A stretch of 5,499 nt of DNA from Beijerinckiaceae bacterium (GTDB taxonomy: Bacteria; Pseudomonadota; Alphaproteobacteria; Rhizobiales; Beijerinckiaceae): the NCBI GenBank assembly GCA_947380915.1, contig CANCSY010000217.1:1-5499 (forward strand), written 5' to 3'. A program made the translations under genes and the position numbers. The notes beneath the pieces were generated by a model. The model made no database searches. It saw only the letters and a program-made list of their open reading frames with translations, and was not told where the DNA came from. Shown piece after piece: positions 5,341 to 5,499 of this stretch (the first letter of the stretch is position 1; each line of letters begins with the position of its first letter).

Positions 5341-5358
5341 TGATTGTGGGAACAATCA
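5341..5358 (+). promoter_or_regulatory. Stem-loop or operator just upstream of hppA
   Basis: TGATTGT (5341-5347), GGGA, and ACAATCA (5352-5358) make a perfect 7-bp inverted repeat that is AT-rich in a GC-rich setting. As DNA it has the form of an 18-bp operator for a dimeric repressor. As RNA it would be a hairpin closed by GGGA, which fits the stable GNRA tetraloop pattern, ending 2 bases before the AAGGGG ribosome binding site at 5361-5366. Either reading suggests control of hppA. Confidence 0.45.
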
Positions 5359-5374
5359 TCAAGGGGCGGAGTAC

Positions 5375-5499
5375 ATGAGCATCTGGCTTATCATCCTGGG
5401 CGGTCTGTTATCGATCGTCTATGGCGCTGTCACGGTATCGAGCCTGATGGCCGCCGATACGGGCAACGCCCGCATGCAGGAAATCGCGGCTGCGGTCGC
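5375..5499 (+). CDS. hppA: Membrane-bound pyrophosphatase HppA, N-terminal fragment
   Basis: The gene starts at ATG 5375, after AAGGGG at 5361-5366 with an 8-base spacer, and runs off the window after 41 full codons of an expected 700 or so. Residues 3-24 form the first membrane helix. The segment YGAVTVSSLMAADTGNARMQEIAAAV (16-41) matches, from memory, the start of Rhodospirillum rubrum proton pyrophosphatase (YGALTIKTIMAADAGTARMQEI). This family hydrolyses cytoplasmic pyrophosphate and pumps H+ (in some members Na+) across the inner membrane. The residues that decide potassium dependence and ion type lie beyond the window; the K+-independent H+ type is usual in alphaproteobacteria. It diverges from the globin gene. 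I see no convincing -35/-10 pair, but three stem-loops occupy the upstream region. Confidence 0.92.
   Translation, partial: MSIWLIILGGLLSIVYGAVTVSSLMAADTGNARMQEIAAAV

Noticed and set aside
5151..5378. Plus-strand open frame of 75 codons before hppA as a leader peptide gene
   Set aside because: It starts inside the globin gene in antisense, has no ribosome binding site of note and no recognisable content.

Overview
This looks like ordinary chromosome from a GC-rich alphaproteobacterium, probably of the Hyphomicrobiales/Rhizobiales type. The evidence is strong third-position GC bias, an HppA N-terminus that resembles Rhodospirillum-type proton pyrophosphatases, alphaproteobacterial forms of ThiM, ThiE and a RutA-like monooxygenase, and GGGGAGGG-type intergenic palindromes of a sort I recall from these genomes. 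No mobile element, CRISPR array, tRNA or rRNA is visible, and no gene-free stretch exceeds 300 bases.

Layout from left to right. The window opens inside the 3' end of a DUF1003 membrane-protein gene (+), which converges on a complete MFS transporter gene (-) with only 14 bases between them. The transporter diverges from a small unrecognised gene (+) encoding an 87-residue protein with a regular N-terminal heptad pattern. Next is a 196-base convergent gap holding two facing copies of a GC-rich palindromic repeat. A run of four minus-strand genes follows. In transcription order these are a group III truncated globin, thiM (hydroxyethylthiazole kinase), thiE (thiamine-phosphate synthase, overlapping thiM by one base as TGATG) and a RutA/SfnG-like FMN monooxygenase. 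Divergent from the globin, the window ends in the first 41 codons of hppA, the membrane-bound pyrophosphatase.

ThiM phosphorylates recovered hydroxyethylthiazole and ThiE joins it to HMP-pyrophosphate to give thiamine phosphate, so the pair is a thiazole-salvage module. A good extended -10 site and ribosome binding site lie directly before thiM and leave a leader of only about 20 bases. A TPP riboswitch therefore does not fit there. The globin upstream and the monooxygenase downstream run in the same direction, but gaps of 70 and 94 bases mean that shared transcription is only a possibility.

I found no convincing new biological system. The items most worth a second look are the facing repeat pair, three successive stem-loops before hppA (the last a 7-bp stem closing a GNRA-type loop just before the ribosome binding site), the paired CTATAG palindromes between the transporter and the small gene, and the small heptad protein. 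The globin start should be placed at 5182, not at the longer ORF start at 5233.
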